From the NCBI GenBank assembly GCA_002494495.1, contig DACB01000016.1, forward strand, positions 259,819-323,818: a stretch of 64,000 nt of DNA, in the 5' to 3' direction. Position 1 is the first letter of the stretch. Every line of letters begins with the position of its first letter. A model generated the notes under the pieces. It had not been told where the DNA came from. It did no database searches and was given only the letters and a program-made list of their open reading frames with translations. This DNA is from Methanobacterium sp. UBA294 (lineage in GTDB: Archaea > Methanobacteriota > Methanobacteria > Methanobacteriales > Methanobacteriaceae). Positions 51,918 through 61,105 of the stretch are shown here, in pieces. The position numbers and the translations under genes were made by a program.

Positions 51918-53696
51918 TTATTCCACAGTGACACATTTTGCCAGGTTTTTAGGTTTATCTGGGTCGAGGCCCCTTTCAACACTGATATAATAAGATAAAA
52001 GTTGCATAGGAATCACGTATGGTAGGGGTGAGAACATCTCATTGATTTCATTGGGTAAACCAATAAATTCGTCTGACTCGGACTTCAATGTTTCATCAGC
52101 ACTGGAACCCAGGGCGATTACATGCGCATTCCTGGCTTTAACTTCTTCCATGTTGCTTAGTGTTTTATCACGGCTGATACCCGGTGGAATAACTGCCACA
52201 ACCGGCACATCATCATCAATCAAGGCCAAGGGCCCATGTTTTAGTTCTCCTGCTGCGTAGCCCTCAGCGTGAATGTAAGTTATTTCCTTTAGTTTAAGAG
52301 CCCCTTCGATTGCTGTAGGATATGAGTAACCTCTGCCAATGAAGAAGAAATCAGTTTTTTTACTATATTTTCCAGCGATTTCCTTTATTTGATCCTCAGT
52401 CTTGAGAGCTTCCTCCATGTAGTCTGGCATATTTTCAAGTGTTTTCAGGAGATCATCATTACCACCCATTAGTATCGCCATGAGATAAATCACAGTTAAC
52501 TGACTTACATAGGTTTTTGTAGCTGCCACACCAATTTCAGGGCCTGCTCTTGTGATAATTACATCATCTGCTTCTCGGGTAGCGGTGCTTCCCACTACAT
52601 TTACTATGACCAGGGTATGTGATTTTTTATTAGCAATTCTAAGGGCTTTGAGGGTGTCAGCAGTTTCACCTGATTGAGAGATGAGTATTACCAACGTATT
52701 CTCATTTAACGTACTTGCTGAATATTCAAACTCCGATGCAAGTATCACATCGGTGGGTACGCCGGTTAGTGTTTCAAAGAGATATTTACCAACCAGTGAA
52801 GCATGATAGGATGTTCCACAAGCAACAAAGCTTATCTTATTGAATTTAGGGAACTTCTTAATGATGTTATTGATTTCATCTGCTTCCATGAGAGTCTGTT
52901 TCACAGCATTCGGTTGTTCATGTATCTCTTTAAGCATGAAATGATCAAATCCCTGTTTTTCAGCCATCTCTGCCGACCATTCAATGGTGTGTATCTCTTT
53001 AGTGATGCTATCTCCATCTAAATTTTTAATGGTAACACCATTACCGTCCAGAATTGCCATTTCCATATTATCTAAGTAAATTACTTGATCAGTATGGCTT
53101 AAAATTGCAGAAACATCAGATGTTAAGAAATTTTCACCATTTCCTTTTCCCACAATTAGCGGACTTTCTTTCCTAATACCTATTATCTTATTTGGTTCAT
53201 CTACGAACATGATTGCCAGAGCATAAGCCCCTTTTAATTTCTGGGTGGTAGAATAAATTGCTTCCTCTAAATTCTGCCCCTCATCTAAATATTTCTCTAT
53301 CAAATGAGGTATAACCTCTGTATCAGTATTAGAAGTAAATGTATGGCCGGAATTTTGGAGTTCCACCCTTAATTCCTTGAAGTTTTCAATGATCCCATTA
53401 TGTACCACAGCTATTCTGTTATTACAGTCTGTATGAGGGTGTGCGTTTTCCTTAATGGGTGTGCCATGGGTAGCCCACCTGACATGGGCAATACCAGATT
53501 TTCCAGATAGTTCATTTAAATCGGGGTTTTTTGCAAATTGATGAATTTTACTTTGATCCTTTATAACTTTAATTCCGTTGGCTGAAATGGCTATACCCAC
53601 CGAATCATAGCCTCTATATTCCAATTTTCCTAAACATTCTAAAAGTACTGGTACAGCTTCATCATCCTTAAGTACACATCCTATGATACCACACAT
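51918..53696 (-). CDS. glmS: Glucosamine-6-phosphate synthase (isomerizing)
   Basis: Makes glucosamine 6-phosphate from fructose 6-phosphate and glutamine for amino sugars of the cell wall and glycans. The 592-residue protein starts M-C-G-I-I-G, with the catalytic Cys right after the initiator. ATG 53696 is therefore used; the GTG nine bases upstream is part of GAGGTGAG. The glutaminase domain (1-220) is followed by two SIS domains (S-Q-S-G-E-T-A-D near 335) and the C-terminal K-N-L-A-K-C-V-T-V-E. Confidence 0.95.
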   Translation of the reverse strand: MCGIIGCVLKDDEAVPVLLECLGKLEYRGYDSVGIAISANGIKVIKDQSKIHQFAKNPDLNELSGKSGIAHVRWATHGTPIKENAHPHTDCNNRIAVVHNGIIENFKELRVELQNSGHTFTSNTDTEVIPHLIEKYLDEGQNLEEAIYSTTQKLKGAYALAIMFVDEPNKIIGIRKESPLIVGKGNGENFLTSDVSAILSHTDQVIYLDNMEMAILDGNGVTIKNLDGDSITKEIHTIEWSAEMAEKQGFDHFMLKEIHEQPNAVKQTLMEADEINNIIKKFPKFNKISFVACGTSYHASLVGKYLFETLTGVPTDVILASEFEYSASTLNENTLVILISQSGETADTLKALRIANKKSHTLVIVNVVGSTATREADDVIITRAGPEIGVAATKTYVSQLTVIYLMAILMGGNDDLLKTLENMPDYMEEALKTEDQIKEIAGKYSKKTDFFFIGRGYSYPTAIEGALKLKEITYIHAEGYAAGELKHGPLALIDDDVPVVAVIPPGISRDKTLSNMEEVKARNAHVIALGSSADETLKSESDEFIGLPNEINEMFSPLPYVIPMQLLSYYISVERGLDPDKPKNLAKCVTVE

Positions 53697-53933
53697 ATTT
53701 CTCACCTCGCCAAATGATACAACATAAATTTAAACAAATAAAATAATATTCATATTTTCAATCTAATAAGTCAATTAAGTAATTTAAATTAAAAGTATAT
53801 AAATATTTGATAATGAGTAAATTAATATGGAGTAAATTGGATTATTGTAATTTAAAGTTCGTGATTATTTAGTGGCTAATAGATTAGTCTCAAATAAAAA
53901 TTCTTACCGCGAATAATTGGAGTATCCATCAAA

Positions 53934-54683
53934 ATGAACACCAAAAATCATGCATTATTGTACCATGGAAAAGCAAAAAGTGTGTATAAAACAGACGACC
54001 CAGAAATTGTTATTGTTAAATTCAGAGATGATATAACAGCTGGAGATGGTGAAAAAAAGGATACCCTGTCGGCTAAAGGTCATCTCAATTCCATAATTTC
54101 TGCTAAGTTCTTCGAAATCCTGGAAGCTGCAGATATAAAAACCCAGTACATTAAACTATTAGAACCAGGGGTTATGCTCTCGCACCGCCTGGATATGATT
54201 CCGCTCGAAGTTATAACCAGGAACATCGCGGCTGGAAGCCTATTGAGAAAGTTCCCCTTTAAGGATAAGCAGGAATTCGATCCACCCATTATACAGATGG
54301 ATTATAAAAGTGATGAATTCCACGATCCCATGATAAACGACGACATAGCTGTAGCCTTGGGCTTTGTAACCAGAGAAGAACTGAACGAAATCCGGAGGAT
54401 AACCTTGAAGATTAACCAGGTGCTTAAAATCTTCTTACTGGAAAAGGGAATCATCTTCCCTGACTTTAAAATCGAGTTCGGCAAGAATCACAAGGGTGAA
54501 ATAATCCTTGGTGATGAGATCAGTCCTGATTCCTGCAGATTCTGGGACAGTAAAACCTGTGAAGTACTGGATAAGGACTTATTTAGAAAGGGAGAAACAG
54601 GTGTGATGGACGCCTACCTGGAAGTAGCATCTCGAATACTGGATGATAATGAAAAGGAAAAATGGGATATAAAATTGGTTTAA
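53934..54683 (+). CDS. purC: Phosphoribosylaminoimidazole-succinocarboxamide synthase
   Basis: SAICAR synthetase, 249 residues. Features are L-Y-H-G-K-A-K-S-V-Y near the start, K-F-R-D-D-I-T-A, E-V-I-T-R-N-I-A-A-G-S and the late D-E-I-S-P-D-S-C-R-F-W-D, the family signature. It begins the rightward purC-purS-purQ group. The 228-base gap before it is shared with divergent glmS and contains GTATATAAAT near 53796, a possible TATA box for either direction. Confidence 0.95.
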   Translation: MNTKNHALLYHGKAKSVYKTDDPEIVIVKFRDDITAGDGEKKDTLSAKGHLNSIISAKFFEILEAADIKTQYIKLLEPGVMLSHRLDMIPLEVITRNIAAGSLLRKFPFKDKQEFDPPIIQMDYKSDEFHDPMINDDIAVALGFVTREELNEIRRITLKINQVLKIFLLEKGIIFPDFKIEFGKNHKGEIILGDEISPDSCRFWDSKTCEVLDKDLFRKGETGVMDAYLEVASRILDDNEKEKWDIKLV

Positions 54684-54735
54684 ATTAATTAATTAAAGAT
54701 TAGATGATTATCTGTCAATAATAACAGGTGAAAAA

Positions 54736-54987
54736 ATGAGATACGATGCAGAGGTCAAAATAAGTTTAAAAAAAGGCATGTTGAACCCGGAAGCAACCAC
54801 GATAGAAAAGGCCCTGGCACTCCTTAAGTACCAGGTTGAAAACACAAAAACTCTCCAGATAATTAAATTCTCCATAGAGGGAGAGAGTGAAGATATAGTC
54901 CGCCAGGAAGTGGATGAAATGTGTCAAAGACTACTCTGCAACCCGGTGATCCAAAACTATGAGATAGGAATTACCCCGGAGGAATAA
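54736..54987 (+). CDS. purS: Phosphoribosylformylglycinamidine synthase subunit PurS
   Basis: The 83-residue small subunit of FGAM synthase. It joins PurQ and PurL. The family pattern K-K-G-M-L-N-P-E-A-T-T-I-E is present. AACAGGTGA precedes the ATG. purQ starts one base after its stop. PurL is not in the window. Confidence 0.93.
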   Translation: MRYDAEVKISLKKGMLNPEATTIEKALALLKYQVENTKTLQIIKFSIEGESEDIVRQEVDEMCQRLLCNPVIQNYEIGITPEE

Positions 54988-54988
54988 A

Positions 54989-55639
54989 ATGAAAGTTGCG
55001 ATAATAAGGTTTCCAGGTTCAAACTGTGACCGGGACGTATATCACACCTTTAAACTCGCAGGTGGCGAAGCTGATTATGTCTGGTGGAGCAAAAGGGACC
55101 TTTCATCATTTGATGGTATAATAATCCCTGGAGGATTCTCATACGGTGATTATTTAAGGGCAGGAGCTATTGCAGCCATTACCCCAGTTATTGAAGGCAT
55201 TAAAGACGCTGTCAAAGACGAGAAACCTGTCCTGGGAATATGTAACGGAGCCCAGATTCTAGCTGAGATAGGCCTGGTCCCGGGAGTGTTCACCAACAAC
55301 ATCAACGCGAAATTCATGTGCAAATGGACAGAATTGAAGGTTAAAACAACCAGAACACCCTTCACTAACATGTACAGTGCGGGTGATATCATAAAAATGC
55401 CCATAGCCCATGGTGAAGGACGATACTATAACGACGAAATAGAAAAACTTAAGGACCAGGATCAGATAGTACTGTCCTACGAAGGAGAAAACCCCAGTGG
55501 CTCCATGGAAGCAATAGCAGGAGTTTGTGATGAAAATGGTTTGGTATGTGCAGTAATGCCACATCCAGAGAGATCATCTGAATCTATTCTTGGCTCAGAT
55601 GATGGTTTGAAGTTCTTCAAGGGAATGGTTAATTATTAA
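54989..55639 (+). CDS. purQ: Phosphoribosylformylglycinamidine synthase subunit PurQ
   Basis: The glutaminase subunit, 216 residues. The nucleophile Cys lies in G-I-C-N-G-A-Q (near residue 86), and the histidine-glutamate pair is in M-P-H-P-E-R-S. It releases ammonia for the PurL reaction. Start behind GGAGGAATAAA, coupled to purS. Confidence 0.95.
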   Translation: MKVAIIRFPGSNCDRDVYHTFKLAGGEADYVWWSKRDLSSFDGIIIPGGFSYGDYLRAGAIAAITPVIEGIKDAVKDEKPVLGICNGAQILAEIGLVPGVFTNNINAKFMCKWTELKVKTTRTPFTNMYSAGDIIKMPIAHGEGRYYNDEIEKLKDQDQIVLSYEGENPSGSMEAIAGVCDENGLVCAVMPHPERSSESILGSDDGLKFFKGMVNY

Positions 55640-55648
55640 ACCAGCCTC

Positions 55649-55656
55649 TTTTTTTT
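55649..55656 (+). terminator. T8 tract after purQ
   Basis: A run of eight T lies ten bases after the purQ stop and may stop some transcription before cobA, 23 bases further. It is not proof of separate units. Confidence 0.35.
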
Positions 55657-55678
55657 ATTAAGTTAAACAGGAGAAAAA

Positions 55679-56383
55679 ATGACAGTATATCTCGTAGGTG
55701 CCGGACCTGGTGATCCAGATCTCCTCACCTTAAAAGCAGTAGAAATCCTCAAAAAGGCTGATGTAGTTTTATACGACTACCTATCCAATGAAAAAATTCT
55801 CAAACATGCCCCTGATGCGGAATTAATCTACGTTGGTAAAAAGGCAGGTCAACACTACAAAAAACAGGATGAAATAAACCAGATTCTGATTGATAAAGCT
55901 AAAAACAACGACCTTGTGGTAAGGCTTAAAGGAGGAGACCCCTTTGTATTTGGAAGAGGTGGAGAGGAGATGCTAGCACTTCTGGAAGAAGGCATCTCTT
56001 TCGAAATAATCCCTGGTGTAACCGCAGCAATAGGTGTCCCCACAACCATAGGACTACCCGTAACCCATAGGGGAGTTGCCACATCACTGACCATAGTAAC
56101 TGGACATGAAGACCCGACAAAAAATGAACAACAGGTCAAATGGGATTTCAAGGCAGACACCATTGTGATCTTGATGGGTGTGGGGAAACTGGAGGATAAT
56201 ACCAGGGAATTAATGAAACATAAAGACCCCAATACTCCGGTGTGCGTGATAGAAAGTGGAACTCTACCAGAACAGAGAATCATAACTGGAACCTTGGAAA
56301 ATATACATAAAAAAGTAATCAAACCACCCGCCCTGATTGTGATAGGGCATGTGGTGGATATATACAAGAAGGCACATTCATGA
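55679..56383 (+). CDS. cobA: Uroporphyrinogen-III C-methyltransferase
   Basis: Uses S-adenosylmethionine to make precorrin-2, the shared precursor of siroheme, cobamides and F430. The 234-residue enzyme has V-G-A-G-P-G-D-P-D-L-L-T at the start and R-L-K-G-G-D-P-F-V-F-G-R-G-G-E-E at about 82-97, both signatures of the family. It ends inside the hemD start (ATGA). It supplies the pathway that CfbC (37.9 kb) completes. Confidence 0.95.
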   Translation: MTVYLVGAGPGDPDLLTLKAVEILKKADVVLYDYLSNEKILKHAPDAELIYVGKKAGQHYKKQDEINQILIDKAKNNDLVVRLKGGDPFVFGRGGEEMLALLEEGISFEIIPGVTAAIGVPTTIGLPVTHRGVATSLTIVTGHEDPTKNEQQVKWDFKADTIVILMGVGKLEDNTRELMKHKDPNTPVCVIESGTLPEQRIITGTLENIHKKVIKPPALIVIGHVVDIYKKAHS

Positions 56384-57162
56384 ATGATTTTAGAGGGAAA
56401 AAAATTGCAATTACCAGGCCAATTGAGAGGAGCCCCGAGGCAATTAAGATAATTGAAGACAACGGGGGAACAGTCCTGGTAGCACCAACACTGGAACTGG
56501 TGATCATCAACACCAAACCACTGAAGGACTTATGCCGAAGGGCAGATGAACTGGACTGGCTGATCTTCACATCGCCCACGGCAATTTTATCTCTGTTTAA
56601 ACACTGCAGTGATCTTAAAGACCGTTTAAATCCCAGTTGTAGGATCGCAGTTATCGGACCCCGTACCGGGAAATACTTAAGTGAACATGGCTTGGAAGCT
56701 GATATTATCCCTGAGGACTATACTGCAGAGGGTCTTCTTGAAATATTTGAAGATATTGATGTTGAAAATCAGAATATAGGACTACCACGAACTTTAGCAG
56801 CTCGTGACATGTTACCCGAAGGTTTAAAAAATAAGGGAGCTAATGTTTTCCTGGTGGAAGCCTATAAATCAGACCTCCCCCAGGACCGGAGTAAGGTTAA
56901 TGAAATGGTTCAGGCCATCATAAACAGAGAAGTGGATGCAGTCACCTTCACCAGTACTCTCACTGCCAGCAACCTCTTTGAAATGGCTGATGGGAAAGAT
57001 AAGGAGAGATTATTGGAGCCACTCTTGAGTGGTGAGGTTCTGGTGGCCGCGATAGGCCCTGTAACTGCAAGAGCCCTGGAAAAATATGGTATAACCACCA
57101 TAACCCCCGATGAGTACACTGTTAAAGCTATGTTAGATAAGTTGATGGAAAAAATGGATTGA
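56380..57162 (+). CDS. hemD: Uroporphyrinogen-III synthase
   Basis: Cyclises hydroxymethylbilane with inversion of ring D. The 260-residue protein has the two-lobed, weakly conserved pattern of HemD: I-A-I-T-R-P-I-E-R-S at the start, F-T-S-P-T-A, and near the end F-T-S-T-L-T-A-S-N and A-I-G-P-V-T-A-R-A-L. The call is strengthened by the four-base overlap with cobA, the next enzyme. Confidence 0.92.
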   Translation: MNDFRGKKIAITRPIERSPEAIKIIEDNGGTVLVAPTLELVIINTKPLKDLCRRADELDWLIFTSPTAILSLFKHCSDLKDRLNPSCRIAVIGPRTGKYLSEHGLEADIIPEDYTAEGLLEIFEDIDVENQNIGLPRTLAARDMLPEGLKNKGANVFLVEAYKSDLPQDRSKVNEMVQAIINREVDAVTFTSTLTASNLFEMADGKDKERLLEPLLSGEVLVAAIGPVTARALEKYGITTITPDEYTVKAMLDKLMEKMD

Positions 57163-57251
57163 TGATTGAAGAAGGGATTGAAAAATTAAAGATGGATTTA
57201 AAATTAAAATATCACTGATAAATACCATGATAAACGTTCTCTGGTGAAATT

Positions 57252-57524
57252 ATGAAAGTTACTATCTGGCCGGCCAATATCGACTCTACCAAGACAGTAA
57301 AAGAAGGTAGAAAAATTCCCAAAAACAATGCAGTAAACATTCCTAAACTCAGGGAAATTTCCCGGGCAGCTACTAAACTGGGCCTCAACCCTGAAGTGGA
57401 AAAGGATAAGTCCTATCCTAAATCCTGGTGGGAAAGTTCAGGAAGGGTGATGGTTGATAAAAAACAGCCCAAAAGGGAAATTCTTATTAAAATAAGCAAC
57501 ACCATTAAGGGATTTCGTAAATAA
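57252..57524 (+). CDS. srp19: Signal recognition particle protein SRP19
   Basis: A 90-residue basic protein that binds 7S RNA and helps SRP54 join. It matches the family in W-P-A-N-I-D-S-T-K-T, G-R-K-I-P-K and N-P-E-V-E-K-D-K-S-Y-P-K. GGTGAAATT precedes the ATG. A 180-base AT-rich gap separates it from the DHH gene. Confidence 0.95.
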   Translation: MKVTIWPANIDSTKTVKEGRKIPKNNAVNIPKLREISRAATKLGLNPEVEKDKSYPKSWWESSGRVMVDKKQPKREILIKISNTIKGFRK

Positions 57525-57704
57525 TCCTTATTAACTGATAAGTTTGTTGATTTTCCCATATGTTTTATCCCATTGTTATTACATTTTAGAGCTAATTAAC
57601 CCTCTTCAGAAAGTTATTTAAGATAATAAAAAGAATATAAACTTAAATTAATCCTTAAAAGATTTATTTTATGGTAAGATCTTTATTATACTAGGAGCTT
57701 GTTA

Positions 57705-59108
57705 ATGGTAAAAAATCCAAAATCCACGATGATGCAAGGATTCCAAAAAGCGCATGATATGGTTAAAACCGCAGAAGACGTAAAGATATATAGTCACATT
57801 GATTGTGACGGTTTATCAGCTGGGGCAATTCTATCATCAACACTTGATGAGCTTGAAATCGACCATGAAGTTGAGTTTATAAGTTTAGACCGGATTGAGG
57901 AGTTACGTCCGGAAAACGAGCTTACCATCTTTTCTGATCTGGCATCAGGACAGGATTTGGATAAATTTGTGACATCCAACTCTAAAGTTCTGATTTTAGA
58001 CCACCACCCTCCCGTTAGGAGCCATAACCAGTATAATGGAGGTTTCCTGGAACTTAACCCCCATCATTATGGTATCGATGGATCTTACCAGATATCCGGG
58101 GGTGGAATGTCCTATCTACTTGCTAAAACCTTTGGACTCCTCAGATTAAGCTGGATGGGTGTTTTAAGTGCTGTGGGTGATATGCAGGACAGTCACAACG
58201 GCAAATTACAGGGTTTAAATCAGGAAATACTTCAAGATGCAATAACCAGTGATCTGGTGAATTCCTGCTACGATCTTTCCATCTATGGAAGGCAGACCAG
58301 GCCCCTATTCATTGCCCTTTCCTATTTTGGAGATGTTAATCTCCCCATAACCAACAACCGTAATGAGTGTATATTACTTTTAAATAAGCTGGAAATCCCA
58401 ACTAAAAATGGTAGCGGTAAACAACGAACTCTCTATGACTTAAGCATTGAAGAAAAGCAGAGGATATTCTCTGAACTAGTCAGGATGCTGAGCAAAGAGG
58501 TCCCCCAGAGGTATGTCAAACACATACCCAAACTTGTCTCTGGAGATACCTATGAATTCTTAAACGAAGAGATGTATACTCCATTAAGGGATGCCAGTGA
58601 ATTTTCCACTGCTGTAAACGCTTGCAGCAGGAACAAACAACACGAAATCGCCCTCAAAGTATTAAAAGGTGATAGAGATGGTGCCCTAAAGAATATGCAA
58701 AAACTGACCAGGAAGCATCGAAGATACCTCGCCCAGAATATGGAAATATTGAGGGAAGAAGGGATGATTAACAAACTGGACAACCTGCAGTACTTTGAAG
58801 GTAATGGAATAAAAAGTGAGGTAATTGGAACCATAACCGGGATGCTTTTAAGTCACGCTGACTGGAAAAAGCCCATAATAGGTTTTACTGATGTAAGCAA
58901 CCAGAAAAATGGAATAAAGGTGTCACTTCGTTGTTCGAGACTCTTAACCTATGACGGCATTCATTTCGGAAATTTGATCAAGAAAGTGGCTGAAAAAGTA
59001 GGAGGTAGTGGCGGTGGGCATTCAGTAGCCTGCGGAGCTTATATCCCAGAATCAAAAATGGATGATTTCCTGAAAAAATTTGATAACTCCCTGGAGGGTG
59101 TGGTTTAA
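57705..59108 (+). CDS. DHH-family phosphoesterase, archaeal RecJ-like
   Basis: A 467-residue protein. The motif S-H-I-D-C-D-G (His31, Asp33, Asp35) and the DHH motif in L-D-H-H-P-P mark the catalytic domain. G-D-M-Q-D-S adds another acidic site. The C-terminal DHHA1 domain ends in G-G-S-G-G-G-H-S-V-A-C-G-A. Archaeal RecJ relatives act as exonucleases with the GINS replication complex. Start ATG 57705 lies after AGGAG. TTG 57699 is rejected. Confidence 0.88.
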   Translation: MVKNPKSTMMQGFQKAHDMVKTAEDVKIYSHIDCDGLSAGAILSSTLDELEIDHEVEFISLDRIEELRPENELTIFSDLASGQDLDKFVTSNSKVLILDHHPPVRSHNQYNGGFLELNPHHYGIDGSYQISGGGMSYLLAKTFGLLRLSWMGVLSAVGDMQDSHNGKLQGLNQEILQDAITSDLVNSCYDLSIYGRQTRPLFIALSYFGDVNLPITNNRNECILLLNKLEIPTKNGSGKQRTLYDLSIEEKQRIFSELVRMLSKEVPQRYVKHIPKLVSGDTYEFLNEEMYTPLRDASEFSTAVNACSRNKQHEIALKVLKGDRDGALKNMQKLTRKHRRYLAQNMEILREEGMINKLDNLQYFEGNGIKSEVIGTITGMLLSHADWKKPIIGFTDVSNQKNGIKVSLRCSRLLTYDGIHFGNLIKKVAEKVGGSGGGHSVACGAYIPESKMDDFLKKFDNSLEGVV

Positions 59109-59162
59109 TTTCAAGCTCCAATTTTTTTATAAGACTTTAATTTTAATAGAAAAACAGTTTAA

Positions 59163-59204
59163 TTGAGCCTACATCAATAGAACTTGAGCCTACATCAATA
59201 GAAC
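59163..59204. repeat. Two-copy exact tandem repeat, 21 bp
   Basis: TTGAGCCTACATCAATAGAAC plus one base is repeated directly at 59163-59183 and 59184-59204, between the DHH gene and the winged-helix gene. Confidence 0.93.
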
Positions 59205-59293
59205 TCTACTTTATTGTAAACCCAAATGTGTACAATATTTAAATTAAAAAAATTAAAATTATTATTAACTGGTTTTGAGATTAGTTGGTTACC

Positions 59294-60085
59294 ATGAAGG
59301 TCTTTAAAAAGAAAGGTGAACTTACCCGTTTCCAAATACTGGCAGAAATAGCCAAGCAGGAACCTCATCTGCGTCAGAAGGACATTGCAGGGAAACTTGG
59401 AATAACAGTCCAGGCAGTCTCAGAAAATATCAAAAGTTTAACTGATGATGGCTTGGTTGAAACTGGTAAAGGACACGTCCACTACAAGATCACCAAAAGA
59501 GGTATTGAAAGGGTTAAACGTGAAGCAATGAACCTTAGAAAATTTTCTGACCAGGTCCTGGACACCATGAATGCATATAAATCTGTATGGCCCGCCATAG
59601 CTCGTGAAGAGTATAAGTCTGGTGATAAGGTTTGGCTTGAGATGGAAGAGGGTATATTATACGCCACCACAAAAAAAACATCTGCACATGCAGAAGTGCT
59701 CACCGACTCTGAAAAAGATGGAGATGTGGCATTAATCAAATTAAATGGACTTATAGAACTTGAACCCGGATACATAATTATAATCAAGCTTCCAACCATC
59801 AATCAGGGCGGTTCAAGAGCCACCGACCTTGAAAAAATTCAGGGCATCTTAAAGGATAGAACCTATGATATTGACAGAATAGGAATCATGGGAACCGTAT
59901 CTCGGGTGGTTGCAGGAAAATTAAATATACAACCTGATTTTGAATTTGCAACCCCAGAGGCAGCCATGGCCGCTGCAAAAAGGGGCCTCAACGTACTGGT
60001 CTTTGCCGTAGGGAAGATGACCAACATCATCACCAGTAAACTGGACAATGAGGATATTAAATACATTGTTGAGGATGTTAGGTAG
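59294..60085 (+). CDS. Winged-helix transcriptional regulator with C-terminal sensor-like domain
   Basis: A 263-residue protein. The first 70 residues form a MarR-like winged helix (L-T-R-F-Q-I-L-A, D-I-A-G-K-L-G-I-T-V-Q-A-V-S). The remainder is a domain of strands and helices with G-S-R-A-T-D-L-E-K-I and a closing region N-V-L-V-F-A-V-G-K. It is found mostly in methanogens in my recollection. Ligand and targets are unknown. ATG 59294 is used; TTG 59285 is possible. Confidence 0.8.
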   Translation: MKVFKKKGELTRFQILAEIAKQEPHLRQKDIAGKLGITVQAVSENIKSLTDDGLVETGKGHVHYKITKRGIERVKREAMNLRKFSDQVLDTMNAYKSVWPAIAREEYKSGDKVWLEMEEGILYATTKKTSAHAEVLTDSEKDGDVALIKLNGLIELEPGYIIIIKLPTINQGGSRATDLEKIQGILKDRTYDIDRIGIMGTVSRVVAGKLNIQPDFEFATPEAAMAAAKRGLNVLVFAVGKMTNIITSKLDNEDIKYIVEDVR

Positions 60086-60115
60086 TAAACATCTTTTTAG
60101 ATGTTTAAAATAAGA

Positions 60116-60997
60116 TTAGAGGAATCTACAACCAAAATCATCTATTCTTGAAACTATAACATTATCTAAACTCGTATCGCATGTTTCTGAAAGTGCAAAT
60201 GCCGTGTTTCCCAGCATGGCCATACTAGCCCCCAATGTCTCATCTTCCAGTATATCAACTATTTCCTTCAACTCGGGACCCATGAGTGAGGTTTCTTCTG
60301 CAAATCTTCGGGATAATTTAAAAAAGTTCTGGATATCTGGTTTATCTAGAAGTTCACTCAATAGAGATTTCCCTGTCTGGTTAATTTTCTTCTGCCAGAA
60401 TGGGTCTTCAATGATAGATGATGTTTCTATCTCTCCCAGGGTCTTGCTGATGATGTAATAATCATCTTTCCCTGTGGTCAGACCAGGGACGATCCTATCT
60501 ACTCTACCATATCCTGGAGCGCCTTCTTTAAGCCTCAACACCAGGCCTCCAGTGAACTCAGCTATGACATCGCCTAACCCACTTTTCATCTCAATTTCAG
60601 CCAGGTGCGCTATAGATGCTGCCCGATTATAGGTTAGATGAAGTTTAAGGGCTTTGGCAATTGCAAGGGATGTTCCCAGGGCACAGGCAGCCGAAACCCC
60701 GAATCCACTGCCAATGGGTATTTCGAATTCATGATTTATGGTAATTTTTTTACCATCTACTTGGAACCGCTCATTAATTAAATCAATAGTTTTAAAGGTT
60801 ATAGAAGAAAGTTTTGAATCATTTTGACCATTTATTATAACATCAACACCCTCACCATCCTCAATGAGTACGTCAGTTATAACTCCTTTGTCCAATACTA
60901 TTCCCGCCCCCCTTGAACCCTTTCTCAGTGGATCTAAATCAGGGATAATCTGGAAAAACCCGGTTATATGGCAGGGAACAAATATGGAACTGTTAAT
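60116..60997 (-). CDS. Pantoate kinase (GHMP family)
   Basis: Archaeal coenzyme A synthesis uses this kinase to make 4-phosphopantoate. The protein (about 293 residues) has F-V-P-C-H-I-T-G-F-F at the N-terminus and the GHMP phosphate loop P-I-G-S-G-F-G-V-S-A-A. No 4-phosphopantothenate synthetase gene is beside it. The ATG at 61009 is directly inside GGTGAT and lacks its own site. I choose ATT 60997, four bases after GGTGAT, as the better start. It is divergent from the PHP gene. Confidence 0.88.
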   Translation of the reverse strand: MNSSIFVPCHITGFFQIIPDLDPLRKGSRGAGIVLDKGVITDVLIEDGEGVDVIINGQNDSKLSSITFKTIDLINERFQVDGKKITINHEFEIPIGSGFGVSAACALGTSLAIAKALKLHLTYNRAASIAHLAEIEMKSGLGDVIAEFTGGLVLRLKEGAPGYGRVDRIVPGLTTGKDDYYIISKTLGEIETSSIIEDPFWQKKINQTGKSLLSELLDKPDIQNFFKLSRRFAEETSLMGPELKEIVDILEDETLGASMAMLGNTAFALSETCDTSLDNVIVSRIDDFGCRFL

Positions 60998-61105
60998 TAG
61001 AATCACCATTATTATTTATGCCAAGAATACCATATAACCATAAGCATAATTATTGTATATTAGTTGAAAATAAATAGAATTAATGAATTTTAAGGGTTGA
61101 TTTCT

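Noticed and set aside
55855..56367. Minus-strand frame of 170 codons opposite cobA
   Set aside because: It mirrors a conserved gene and has no recognisable domain or start signal.
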